Shown here one piece after another: positions 1 through 10,518 of a DNA stretch of 64,000 bases. Both the position numbers and the translations under genes were made by a program. Within the stretch, counting starts at the first letter, position 1. Each line of letters starts with the position of its first letter. The DNA comes from Alloteropsis semialata (taxonomy: Eukaryota > Streptophyta > Magnoliopsida > Poales > Poaceae). The stretch covers positions 37,919,004 to 37,983,003 of the forward strand of contig CM014271.1 in the NCBI GenBank assembly GCA_004135705.1, in the 5' to 3' direction. The notes beneath the pieces were generated by a model. That model made no database searches, had not been told where the DNA came from, and worked only from the letters and a program-made list of their open reading frames with translations.

Positions 1-125
1 GGAGACATCGCTTCAGAGGATCCCTCGGCGGCGGCGGCTGATTTTTTTGAGTGGCCTTTGGCTTTCTATTGCTCTTCCACGTCCTCCGTTTAGGTCCCTA
101 TTTTGTGGAGTTAGCTATGTGGTGA

Positions 126-258
126 CTCGCGTTGATGACCCAATCCGACCAGGACAAAGTTTAGCTGTGGCTCGTGTCGATGACTCAATCCGACCGGGCG
201 GAGTTTAGTGGAGGCTCGTGTCGATGACCCAATCCGACCGGGCGGTTTTTAGTTGAGG
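126..258. repeat. Tandem repeat, three units of 44-45 bp
   Basis: Three consecutive units (126-170, 171-214, 215-258) each start CTCG(C/T)GT and contain GATGAC(C/T)CAATCCGACC. A degenerate fourth unit may follow near 297-340. The remainder of 1-602 shows no convincing gene. It could be the 3' untranslated part of the LINE seen at 10.5-12.4 kb, because the gypsy insertion separates the two, and a short T run at 43-49 would be a minus-strand poly(A). That link is inference. Confidence 0.7.
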
Positions 259-602
259 CTCTTGGTAGCCACAATTGTTTCGAGTTGAGCAGTGCGATGC
301 GTGTTGAAGTCCCAATCCAACCCGCCGTTATCCAATTTTAGTTGTTTGGTCTATGAACCGAAGTTGTTTTAGGGATTTTAACTCTCCAGTTGCACGGTCT
401 GTGGACCGAAGTTGTTGGTTTTTAGGCCCGGTTTTCCTTATAAACAGGGTCAATTCTCTTTTTTCGTCTAATAAAATTACGGTAAAGCTAAAAGCTTTCA
501 TCATCCCTTCGAAAAAATAAAGGAACTGCTGACCCAAAATCTCCCTCTCTAAGCCAACTCTAAACCAACAACAGGAACCACGTAGAAGACTATTACAGAC
601 AT

Positions 603-1966
603 TGTTGACACCAGCAGTGGCAAACAGAAAGTCCGCAAGCGCACGGCTGTCGAAGTAGCTTTCACCCGTGAGTAAACCAGGTATCGAATCCACGGGGAAT
701 GTAAAGGGCTGTCTAAATACTAAGAATGTCCGGATCGATCGAGTGTATATAAAGGCTGGGTAGAGAGGATAATTTAGCACTAAGGCTGTGAATATAGAGA
801 AGGGAATTCTCCTATGCTTGCTTTGGGCACCGGGGTATCCTAGGCCTCTAGGAAATTGTCGGCAAACAGCTCTACGCCGTACCCGAACGTGGAGGATTAC
901 AAAGGACGGACAGGGCTGTCACCACCTGCCGCCTACCTCTTCTAATCCATGGGGCTACGAGGCAAACGAGGGCAGATATACACCTAAGCACCACGCCTAA
1001 GATAATATCAGCTATCCTAAACTTGATCAGAGATTGGAATACTTTACGAATAAAGCAATGAACCCACAAGCACAATAGAGAACTCAGCTTTCTATAACTC
1101 AGACTTAAGTACTAGTTGAATCCCGGATACTTACTGAGTAGCTTGCATCCGTTGAGGTACAGGTGGAGGGTCACCGACACGCCGGGACTCCTCCAGACTC
1201 TCTCTCACTCTCTCCCTATGTCTACTCTAGATATGAGGAGGGCTTCTCCTTGGATCTTCACTTCATCTCGATGATGTTGAGCTCTGCTCCGAGTCTCTCT
1301 ATTTATAGCTTGGAGAGGCAGAGTAGAGGCGGTGCGTCGAACGGCGGAGGGTAAGGAGGTGGGCCCAGGTCGACCGACCTAGGGGGGTCGGCCGACCGTG
1401 GGATTCACCGACTCTGGTGATACACGGCACGGATGGCTTCCTGGAGGCGGTTGACAGTTGCAGGTCAAGGCAGTGGCGGTTTGGACGCGCGGCCAGGTCA
1501 GCCGACCTGGCTAAGTCGGCCGACACAGGCTTGTGGCCCCTCAGCCCCACTCTGCCAGGGACGCTTCCTTGTGGGCCCCATGGTCGGTTTCCTGTGGGTA
1601 TTGTCGCAGATGTGTAGGTTAAGTCAGGAATGTGGGCCCATGAATCCTTGTGCTTGCCACATGGCCCAATCCCATCTCTTTACTTCCACCGACTTGATCT
1701 CAACGTCTCTGATCACTCCCGAGTGTGCTTCTGTCAATGTGCTAAGGATGGACCTCATTGGGTCTGGGCCCAGGTCGGCCAACCTGCTGGGGTCGGGCGA
1801 CCTGGCCCTGGGCCCCCTTTAGTCCTTCTTTTGCCACTTTATTTGTATAAGCACATATGCACCAAAACTCGTGGAATTCATTAGTAAATAACCCTATGTC
1901 TATTTGTTTTATCATTCTTTTATATCTTTGTTGGCAATAATATTTTATTTTTAAGAACCGCCAACA
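603..1966 (-). repeat. 3' LTR of the Athila-type element
   Basis: 1364 bp, bounded by TGTTG and CAACA. It aligns along its whole length with 9174-10513, with many substitutions and small indels. It contains several copies of a GGTCGGCCGACC-like palindrome (about 1364-1403, 1491-1530, 1767-1817). A TATA-like box lies at 1302-1308, read on the minus strand. Confidence 0.95.
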
Positions 1967-1980
1967 AGCTCCCCCACACT
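1967..1980 (-). other. Polypurine tract of the Athila-type element
   Basis: On the minus strand this reads AGTGTGGGGGAGCT, directly before the 3' LTR. It is in the right place and of the right composition to prime plus-strand DNA synthesis. Confidence 0.85.
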
Positions 1981-3249
1981 TATCCTTTACTCGTCCTCGA
2001 GTAAAGCCTAGGCTTCATCATAGAAATCATAAACAAACATATAGGTTATTCCCAAACATTTAGGCTTAGTGGAATTATATGAGTGGCTAACATGCCCTCT
2101 TGGTTATTGCAGAAAGGAATAGCCTTTTCTATGACATGATACACTTTACTCTCAAGTACTTGGGTTTTTAGAATTTTACAAAGAAAACCAATGCCTTGCT
2201 CCCCAAAGAGTTTCTCTCTGGATATTCGTGGTGGTTGGACAACACTCATATTCTCCAAAATAGAACTTTATATGTGGAGCTCTCAAGATACATACCTAAT
2301 TTCACTTGTGTTGTCATTCTAAGGATTGGATCCAAGTCAGAGACAAGTCATGTAATCAAATCAAGATGTGCAAGTGTGTGATAAGAGGTGGACATGTAGT
2401 GGTACTCCCTTGTCTTGACTTCCTTCCCTTTTTCTTTTTGGATATGGGCTATTGCACTTTTCTTTTGCTTTGCTCTTCTTTTTTTTCTTTTCACTCAATG
2501 CTTTTTAGCATAAGTCTCTTTCTTCTTTCTCTCTTTTTTCTATGCATATAGCCCATGTCTTCTTTTCATCTTGATTTTGGGAAGAAAGCCATTTTAGGAG
2601 TATTTTATTCATGAACATGGAACAAAGGCATGTTTCGCTTTACCCTCAGTATAAGGGTTTAGCTTTTTATGGTGGAGTGTACGTGATGTTGACTTTAAAG
2701 ACATGAAATATCTCTAATAAAGGTCACAAGACTTAGAACAACTCAAAGCTCAAAGGAAATGCTTGATTAGAATTGTAAGTGGTTGTCTCTCAAACCCAAG
2801 AGGAGCATAGCAAGGTTAAAAGTTTTTAAAACTTTTCATAAATTCCAAGTACTCGAATAAGCAAAGGCATCTTTCATATTAAAGCCATATCTCAAAATGC
2901 AATAACTTAGATGACATGAGTTCCTATAAATATGAAGATTTCCACGAGCCAAAAGGTACAGGGAATAAAATATATGTAAGTTTAATATTTTCCATGTGAT
3001 GGGGAGATGCAAAAGGATTAATTTTTTTATTAAATTCTGAATTCCATGATCAGGTTCTGCAAAGATTCAACTGAAACAGGGGTTACGGTGATCAAACCAG
3101 CGTGCAGGAAGAAGCGGGGGCCAGGTGGGACCCAGGCCAGGTCGGGCGACCTGGGGGTGACCTCTCTGGTTCAGCCCTTTCGCATGTTGTTCTGTGTCGT
3201 TCTGATATGCTCTGTTTCGCGTTGGATCTCTTTGTTTCCCGTTGCGAGT

Positions 3250-3261
3250 CTCCCCCACACT
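3250..3261 (-). other. Internal polypurine-like tract
   Basis: The minus strand reads AGTGTGGGGGAG, identical over 12 bases to the tract beside the 3' LTR (1969-1980) and about 1.28 kb upstream of it in the element. It could be a second plus-strand primer site or simply a duplicated segment. Confidence 0.5.
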
Positions 3262-3365
3262 TGTACCTTTTATTCAAAAACAAGTGGAAACAAAGGACAC
3301 AATCCTAATATACTAAACATTTTATTTTATTCATAAACTCAGAGGCACATTACATGATGGTCAAA

Positions 3366-3423
3366 TGAAATAAATAAATGAAATAAATAAATGAAATAAA
3401 TAAATGAAATAAATGAATGAATG
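3366..3423. repeat. Microsatellite, (GAAATAAATAAAT)-like units
   Basis: About four or five near-identical units of GAAATAAATAAAT in tandem, degenerate at the right end. Confidence 0.85.
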
Positions 3424-3466
3424 GAAAAAGACTAATGTGCCTATCCTAATCCAAAGCCTAGGGTGC

Positions 3467-4249
3467 CTAGGGTGCATTGTAGAGGTTTTCATCCCCTACG
3501 GCTTTGGCATAGCGCTTAAGCTTCACGACTGTTGATCTACGCAACATATCAAAGTCGTCTTGAAGGTTAATGCGCTCAAGTCGCTCTTCGGCGAACTTCT
3601 TCTCCAACTTTGCATAGTCGCGACCGAGTTGATTAATCAACTCTAGCAACTCTGCGTTGGAGGGAGCCATGGGGGCCTTCTCATCATCACTTTCATAGTG
3701 ACCCCCAGGCCTGCGAATTGGAGGAGGCTTGATGTGCCTCTTGATCTTGCTGGCGGGTGAAGATTCCACCGACTCCTCCAACTCCTTCCTCTCCTCAGGT
3801 GTAAGGGGAGGGAACAGCCTCTTTCCATAGCCATCTCCGGGTTTCCTTTCCCCAAAGACCCGAAAACGTGGCTCCGGGGTGCTAGCAGGAGGGTAGATGG
3901 ACACATCGGACGTATAGTGATACGCTACGACGTCCTCCCACTTGTTCCTGACCACTTCCTCCAGCTTCTCTCCTGGTTGAAGCGTGGGGAGTCCATCCCC
4001 TTTGATTGGAGTGGCCGCCGGCGTCTTCTTCGGAGTAAGTTGCCCCGTCGTTGACCTTCTATACGGGCTTGACGCCCGTGCATCACTCCTCTGGGTCCTT
4101 CTCCGAGACTGAGACCGCGACGCCGAGCGAGACGCCGAGGGGTCACTAGGGCCGGTCGCCCTACTTAGGTCGTCGGCCGACCCCCTGGTGCGGCCTCTCG
4201 TGTCCTCCTCTGGCGGGAGGCTTGCTAGTGGGGAAACGGCCACTTCCAT
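3467..4249 (-). CDS. Extra 3' ORF of the Athila-type element, unknown function
   Basis: An open frame of about 260 codons lies 3' of pol, where Athila elements often carry a third (env-like) ORF. The first ATG in frame is at 4249; the frame stays open a few codons further up to a stop near 4283, so the start is unsure. The N-terminal part is rich in Arg, Ser and Pro with SR-like runs. The middle has a tryptophan-containing segment (NKWEDVVAYHY). The last 60 residues are charged and heptad-like, probably a coiled coil. I see no signal peptide or membrane segment, so an envelope role is not supported. It is open although gag-pol is broken. A structural or Gag-like role is possible; I do not recognise the family. 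Confidence 0.6.
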   Translation of the reverse strand: MEVAVSPLASLPPEEDTRGRTRGSADDLSRATGPSDPSASRSASRSQSRRRTQRSDARASSPYRRSTTGQLTPKKTPAATPIKGDGLPTLQPGEKLEEVVRNKWEDVVAYHYTSDVSIYPPASTPEPRFRVFGERKPGDGYGKRLFPPLTPEERKELEESVESSPASKIKRHIKPPPIRRPGGHYESDDEKAPMAPSNAELLELINQLGRDYAKLEKKFAEERLERINLQDDFDMLRRSTVVKLKRYAKAVGDENLYNAP

Positions 4250-4709
4250 GGCCGACTCCAGGTTGATGGGCACCAGTTAGTTCGCCGGAGTAGGCTCTCC
4301 ATCAAGATCGAAGGTCGATCGGGATTTGGGGGTGGCTTTTCCCAGTCATTCTTTGGGGAATTGGAAGATGTGGCTCGGTGTTTTCAGAATGGGGATGAAG
4401 AGGAACTCAGATGAGAGGGGAGAAGAGGATGGGTGAAAATTTAAAGAAAGATCAAAACCTCTTCTCGGATCAATCAGAGGTTGAATCGCTCGTCCACCGC
4501 GGAACGGCTTCAGAGACATTGGAGTGGAACGTTTGCAAAGGATAGGGCTGATCGTGCTCACTGGCCCGTCGCCCGACCTGGTGGGGTCGGCCGACCTGGC
4601 CTTGAGCCCGGTCGACTTCTCCTTTTCTGTGCACTACTTGACAGGTCCAATATATCCCAAAGTGTGTGCATATAGGCTCTAGGGGTTTAGGACTTAGCGT
4701 AAGACGAAG
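4250..4709. other. Spacer between extra ORF and pol
   Basis: No convincing gene. It contains two GGTCGGCCGACC-like palindromes at 4562-4615, the motif also found in the LTRs and in the extra ORF. Confidence 0.5.
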
Positions 4710-6542
4710 TTATAGATGGGAATTATCCATGACCAAATTGATCACATCAAATTCCTCATCTACTTTATCAGGTTCAAGGAAAACTTTTAAACGTTGACCA
4801 TTTACCTTGAAGAGGTTACCTTCATCATCTTGGAGTGTGATCGCCTCGTGCGACGAAGTTTCCACCACAACGAACGGTCCTTCCCATTTGCTTCGAAGTT
4901 TTCCATGCCCAAAAAGCTTCACCCTGGAATTAAAGAGTAGTACCTTATCCCTGTGGTGGAACTCCTTCCACCTTGATCCTCTTGTCGTGCCATCTCTTGG
5001 TTCTATCCTTGTAGATTCTGGCACTGTGGTACGCTTTGTCTCTCCACTCTTGTAGCTCTGATAACTGCATTCTCCTCATCTGCTGGGCTGCTGGGAGATC
5101 CATGTTCCACTTTCTTATAGCCCAGTGTGCCCGATGCTCTAGCTCAACTGGTAAATGGCAAGTCTTACAATAAACCAGTTGATATGGAGACATCCCGATT
5201 GGCGTTTTGTATGCCGTTCGGTAAGCCCATACAGCATCTGGTAGCTTGCTCTTCCATCCTTTGCCCATTTCTGTTACGGTCTTCTGCAAAATGTTCTTGA
5301 TCTGCTTGTTTGATGTTTCTGCTTGACCGCTTGTCTGGGGGTGGTATGGTGTAGCTATGTTGTGCTTTGCCCCCAGTTCTGCCAGAAATTTTTGGAAGGT
5401 CTTGTCAATGAAATGTGACCCTCCATCACTGATCACCATCCTGGGGTTCCAAAACGTGGAAAGATGATCTCATGGAACATCTTCCGCAGGTTTCTGGAGT
5501 CAGCGGCTCGACATGGCATTGCTTCAACCCACTTCGAGACGTAATCCACTGCCACCAGGATGTACTCACTGTCGTAGGATTTGACAAAAGGTCCCATGAA
5601 GTCAATTCCCCACACATCAAACAACTCAACTTGTAAGTTGTTTGTGAGTGGCATTGCATCTCTTGCTGTGATCCCTCCGTGTTTCTAGCATTGCTGGCAT
5701 CGTCGAATGAACTCCTTTGTGTCCTCATACATCGTGGGCCAGTAGAATCCACTCTGCCAGATCTTTGACCTTGTCCTAAACGTCCTGTAGTGACCTCCAT
5801 ATGGGGCTGCATGGCACTGCTCAAGGATCTTTCTTGCCTCGTTTGTTGGTACACATCGCCTGAGCATGCCATCTGAACATACCCCGTATAGGTATGGTTC
5901 ATCCCATAGATGGAGTCTACTCTCGTAGATAAGCCTTCTCTTGTTTTCTCCTGGCGGTACATATCCTGCAACCATAAAGTTCACAATATTTGCATACCGG
6001 GGGTCGGAGGCAGTCACCTTGAGTAGGGTGTCGTCGCGTAGGAAGTCATTTATCGGTAGATCCTGCATGTCAGTAAATTGCATACGCGACAAATGATCTT
6101 CTACTGAATTCTCTACTCCCTTTTTATATTTAATTTTCAAGTCAAATTCTTGGAGTAAGAGAATCCAACGGATAAGGCGTGGTTTAGCATCTTTCTTGGT
6201 AAGTAGATATTTCAAGGCAGCATGATCGGTGTAGACAATCACCTTAGGTTCTACCAAGTAAGATCTAAACTTGTCTATAGCAAAAACTATGGCCAGGAGC
6301 TCTTTCTCAGTGGTAGCATAGTTAAGTTGAGCTCCTGTCAAAGTTTTACTAGCATACGAGATAGCATGATGGTTCTTATTTTTGGTTTGTCCAAGGACAG
6401 CACCAACAGCATAGTCACTAGCATCACACATAATCTCGAAAGGTAGTGTCCAGTCAGGGGGTTGAATGACTGGCGCTGAGATGAGAGCGTTCTTTAAAAT
6501 GGTGAAAGCATGCAAACACTCATCATCGAAGTCGAAGGGCAC
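4710..6542 (-). pseudogene. pol 3' part: RNase H and integrase (broken)
   Basis: The RNase H domain comes first (6542 downwards) with CDASDYAVGAVLGQ and the TDHAAL motif. Then the HHCC integrase zinc finger ends in CQQC, and the integrase core shows its first Asp in GIDFMG, its second in SDGGSHF and the Glu in SGQAETSN. The C-terminal part has an SH3-like KWEGPFVV. An in-frame stop lies near 5685, with frame changes near 5440 and between about 4945 and 5024. Integrase would insert the element's cDNA in the nucleus. The breaks rule out a working product. Confidence 0.9.
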
Positions 6543-6546
6543 ATCC

Positions 6547-7824
6547 TTAGCTGAGGGACATGGCTATCTGAGAGAAATTTCTAATGAAACACCGGAAAAA
6601 CCTCGCATGTCCTAGGAAGCTGCGGATCCCCTTGACATTGGTAGGCGGTGGAAGCTTTTCTATGACTTCAATTTTCGCTCTATCCACCTCTATCCCCCTT
6701 TCGGACACCAAGTGTCCTAGCACTATACCCTCTCGGACCATGAAATGGCACTTTTCCCAGTTTAGCACCAGGTCCTTGTCTCGGCATCTTTGTAGCACCT
6801 TGTCTAGGTTCTGCAGATAATGGTCGAAAGTCTTTCCATAGACTGAAAAATCATCCATGATCTCTTCTATCATGTCTGAGAAGATAGACATCATGCACCT
6901 TTGGAATGATGCTGGCGCACTGCATAACCCGAATGACATCCTGCGGTATGCATACGTTCTATAAGGGCTAGTGAAGGTGGTCTTTTCTTGATCATCAGGG
7001 TGGATGGGAATCTGATGATAGCTGGAATACCCGTCAAGAAAGCAGAAGAAGGAGTGGTTCGCGTGTCTCTCCAACATCTCATCGATGAAGGGGAGCGGGA
7101 AGTGATCCTTCTTTGTCGCCTTGTTGAGTCGGCGGTAATCAATGCACATCCGCCACCCAGTAACGGTACGCTGAGGAATCAGCTCATTTTTCTCATTACT
7201 TACGACAGTCATACCTCCCTTCTTGGGTACTACTTGGACAGGGCTGACCCATTCACTATGAGGGACGGGATAAATGATCCCGGCGTGGAGAAGTTTTAAA
7301 ACTTACTTCTTCACGACTTTCCTCATCGCATTGTTTAGCCTACGCTGTGGCTCCCTAGATGGTGTAGAAGATGGGTCTATGGGAATGCGATGGGTACAGA
7401 GCGCAGGGCTTACTCCCTTCAAGTCTTTGAGGGAGTACCCGAACGCCGAGCGGTGTTTCTCGAGCACCTTTACGAGTCTATCACTCTTGTCCTGCGATAG
7501 CTTGTCACTAATGATAACAGGGGTATCCCTGTCCTCATTTAGGAAGACATAGCGAAGGCCAGCGGGCAAGGGTTTTAGCTCTACGTGTGTCTTAGGTGGC
7601 TCCTCAGTTTCAAGTGGCTCAAAAGCGTCATCCTCTTCCTCTATAAAGTTGTGAACATGCTCTTCAAGGAATGACTCAAATGGGTCACTAGGTTGAAGGG
7701 ATTTCACTTCCTCAGCTGGGTTAGGCTCTACCAAAGGTTCAACTATGGAGTTCTTGACCCTAGCTAACGGTATGGTGAGGTGATTTTTTCCTACTTTGGC
7801 TAGGAGGTTTCCTTCCGAGGTCAC
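6547..7824 (-). pseudogene. pol middle part: reverse transcriptase (broken)
   Basis: The N-terminal linker (7824-7303) runs to a conserved HRIPIDP segment just before RT. An in-frame stop lies at about 7303. The RT domain (7212-6547) shows WRMCIDYRRLNKAT, FLDGYSSYHQI, FGLCSAPASFQ and the catalytic MDDFSVYG, then LGHLVSERGIEVD. A frameshift near 6545 separates it from RNase H. The sequence is clearly of the Athila branch, whose RT catalytic box is also MDDFSVYG. It would copy the element RNA into DNA. Confidence 0.92.
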
Positions 7825-7827
7825 ATC

Positions 7828-9069
7828 CTATAGGATGCCCTCGATAGGATGTCCTATTATGAGGTTGAAATCTGATGTCTCAAAGACGTAAAAGTCTAGA
7901 GCCATCTGAATCCCGTTGTGCTTGGGGAAAAAGTCTTGTACTAGACCGAGACCCTCGAGAATACGGCCCGAAGGTATTCTAAAGAGTTTTGATGTTGGGG
8001 CTAGCTTCGTACGACGTCCAAGGATATATGTGAAAGAACTGGACATGATATTAGCCCCAACGGTTGGGTTATAGAGGATGTCTACGGCCACCTTGCTCAC
8101 GAAACCGCGAATGGTCTGTGAAGGTGAGTCAATCCGAATGACTTCGGAAGAAAACTCAACCTCATTTGACCATTCTGTGTTTAGGATGGAAATAAGCTCC
8201 TTCACGGTTTCGTTCAGATATTCTCTCTCCATAAAAATGGAGGGGGTCTCTACCGTAGGCCTTTTCTGTGTTGTGTAGTTCGAGGTATTCCTAAAGTCTT
8301 CAAAAAGATCTTCCTCGAACTCAAAGGGTAATCCGAGAGGTTGAGTTTCCTCTTCCTCAACGGATGGGGTCTCAGGAGCTGGACTGGGCAAGTCTATGGG
8401 TTCTACTTGGGAGTCTTCTTGCTCAGTTTTGGTCGTGTCTGTAGGAGAGTTTTCCCATATGGCTGCTAGGACTTCTTTTGCTCTAGCCGGGGTTATGTGT
8501 AGGAATGAGCCTCCGGCTGCTATGTCTATGTACCGGGCATCTTCACTATTCAATCCAGACTGGAAATGCTGCATGAGCATGTAGTTTGGGAAGCCTAGAT
8601 CCGTTCCGGTTAGACATGAGTCCTGGAACCGGTCCCATGCTTTTGCGATCGTTTCCTTCTCTCGTTGTTGGAAGTTAATGATCTCCTTCCGAAGTGCACA
8701 GATCCGGTGAACAGGGAAGTATTCAAGACAGTACTTGTCCCGTAACTTTTTTCATTCACCGTTCGTTGGCCCAACGGTATGGTCATACCACTTCCTTGCT
8801 CTCTCTTTGAGAGAGAACGGGAAGAGCTTCCATCTAATCATTGCTTGCGTCATGCCTGATATGACCAGACACGAATAGAGCAACTCGAATTCATGTAAGT
8901 GACGGTACGGGTTTTCACCATCACTTCCAGAGAAGGATATGTCCTAGACCATAGCTATGAAGGCAGGGCGAAGTTCATAGCTATCGGTTAAAATAGGATT
9001 TGACGAGGGGTGCGGCTCCAACAATTCGCCCTTTGGAGCAGAGAACTCACGAATTTGGGTGGAATTCAT
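7828..9069 (-). pseudogene. gag and protease region (broken)
   Basis: The start is taken as the ATG at 9069, which opens MNSTQIREFSAPKGELLEPH, a usual Athila Gag beginning. A stop follows at about 8944. Gag core signatures continue on the same strand (FELLYSCLVISGM, WKLFPFSLKERARKWYDH, then a stop near 8757, then FQSGLNSEDARYIDIAAGGS). The distal part (about 8130-7840) resembles a retropepsin fold (GANIMSSSFTYILG; FNLIIGHPIEGIL), but the usual D-(S/T)-G catalytic triad is not visible, so the protease looks decayed. It ends with an in-frame stop at about 7826, directly before the RT linker. Confidence 0.85.
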
Positions 9070-9148
9070 GGTTGAAAACAAAAAAAACAAAAGAAATATA
9101 AAATAAAAGATAAATGGGCAACCATAGATCTTAGACAACAGCTACCGT

Positions 9149-9166
9149 TCCCCGGCAACGGCGCCA
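9149..9166 (-). other. Primer binding site, tRNA-Asp
   Basis: The plus strand reads TCCCCGGCAACGGCGCCA, which I recognise as the 3' end of plant tRNA-Asp including CCA. On the element's strand this gives an 18-base perfect primer site, 7 bases inside the 5' LTR. Confidence 0.9.
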
Positions 9167-9173
9167 GAAAGCT

Positions 9174-10513
9174 TGTTGACACCAGCGGGGGCAAACAGAA
9201 AATCCGCAAGCGCGCGGCTGTCAAAATAGCTTTCACCCGTGAGTAAACCAGGTATCGAATCCACGGGGAACGTAAAAGGTTGTCTCATTACTAAGAATGT
9301 CCGGATCAATCGAGTGTATATAAAGGCTGGGTAGAGAGGATAACTTAGCACTAAGGCTGTGAATATAGCGAAGGGAATTCTCCTATGCTTGCTTTGGGCA
9401 CCGGGGTATCCTAGGCCTCTAGGAAATTGCCGACAAACAGCTCTACGCCGTACCCGAACATTGAGGATTACAAAGGACGGACAGGGCTGTCACCACCTGC
9501 CGCCTACCTCTTCTAATCCGTAGGGCTACGAGGCAAATGAGGGCAGATATACACCTAAGCACCACGCCTAAGATAATATCAGCTATCCTAACCTTGATCA
9601 GAGATTAGAATACTTTACGAATAAAGCAACGAACCCACAAGCACAATAGAGAACTCAGCTTTCTATAACCCACAAGTACTAGTTGAATCTCGGATACTTA
9701 CTGAGTAGCTTGCATCTATCGAGGTACAGGTGGAGGGTCGCCGACACGCCGGGACTCCTCCAGACTCTCCCTCACTCTCTCCCTATGTCTACTCTAGATA
9801 TGAGGAGGGCTTCGCCTTGGATCTTCACTTCATCTCGATGATGTTGAGGTCTGCCCCGAGTCCCTCTGTTTATAGCTTGGAGAGGCAGAGTAGACGGTGC
9901 GTCGAACGGCGGCCGGTAGGGAGGTGGGCCCAGGTCGGCCGACCGTGGGATTCACCGACTCTGGTGATGCACGGCACGGATGGCTTCCTGGAGGCGGTTA
10001 ACAGTTGCAGGTCATGGCGGTGGCGGTTTGGACGCGCGGCCAGGTCGGCCAACCTGGCTAAGTCGGCCGACCCAGGCTTGTGGCCCCTCGGCCCCACTCT
10101 GCCAGGAACGCTTCCTTGTGGGCCCCATGGTCGGTTTCCTATGGGTATTGTCGCAGATGTGTAGGTTAAGTCAGAGATGTGGGCCCATGAATCCTTGTGC
10201 TTGCCACATGGCCCAATCCCATCTCTTTACTTCCACTGACTTGATCTCAACGTCTCTGATCACTCCCAAGTGTGCTTCTGTCAATGGGCTAAGGATGGAC
10301 CTCATTGGGCCTGGGCCCAGGTCGGCCGACCTGCTGGGGTCGGGCGACCTGGCCCTGGGCCCCCTTTAGTCCTTCTTTTGCCACTTCATTCCTGTAAGCA
10401 CATATGCACCAAAACTCGTGGAATTCATTAGTAAATAACCCTATGTCTATTTGTTTTATCATTCTTTTATATCTTTGTTGGCAATAATATTTTATCATTA
10501 AGAACCGCCAACA
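9174..10513 (-). repeat. 5' LTR of the Athila-type element
   Basis: 1340 bp, TGTTG...CAACA, paired with 603-1966. It carries the promoter for the minus-strand transcript. GGTCGGCCGACC-like palindromes lie at about 9927-9950, 10037-10077 and 10313-10363. Confidence 0.95.
9869..9875 (-). promoter_or_regulatory. LTR TATA box
   Basis: The minus strand reads GCTATAAACAG, about 640 bases into the 5' LTR. It is conserved in the other LTR at 1302-1308, as expected of the core promoter at the U3/R junction. Confidence 0.6.
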
Positions 10514-10518
10514 GACAT

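Larger units (their letters stand above)
1981..3466. other. Non-coding 3' region of the Athila-type element
   Basis: This stretch lies between the extra ORF and the polypurine tract. I see no gene. It has T-rich tracts near 2430-2560, a second polypurine-like 12-mer at 3250-3261, a GGTCGGGCGACC palindrome at 3129-3156 and an AAAT-rich microsatellite near its end. Confidence 0.6.
603..10513 (-). mobile_element. Athila-type Ty3/gypsy LTR retrotransposon (complete, decayed)
   Basis: A 9.9-kb element with two LTRs (603-1966 and 9174-10513) that start TGTTG and end CAACA, flanked by a perfect 5-bp target duplication GACAT (598-602 and 10514-10518). All internal coding is on the minus strand, so the 5' LTR is the right-hand one. 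The primer site matches tRNA-Asp, as is known for Athila elements. The order is gag, protease, RT, RNase H, integrase, then an extra ORF and a long 3' non-coding region. The gag-pol frame carries several stops and frameshifts, so it cannot act by itself. By eye the LTRs differ by several percent, pointing to an old insertion. Confidence 0.95.

Noticed and set aside
1299..1822. ORFs in both strands of the LTR, repeated at 9730-10369
   Set aside because: They are present in both LTRs, GC-rich and without any motif; LTR sequence, not genes.
3467..4249. Naming the extra Athila ORF as an envelope gene
   Set aside because: No signal peptide, membrane segment or glycosylation pattern is visible; position alone is not enough.
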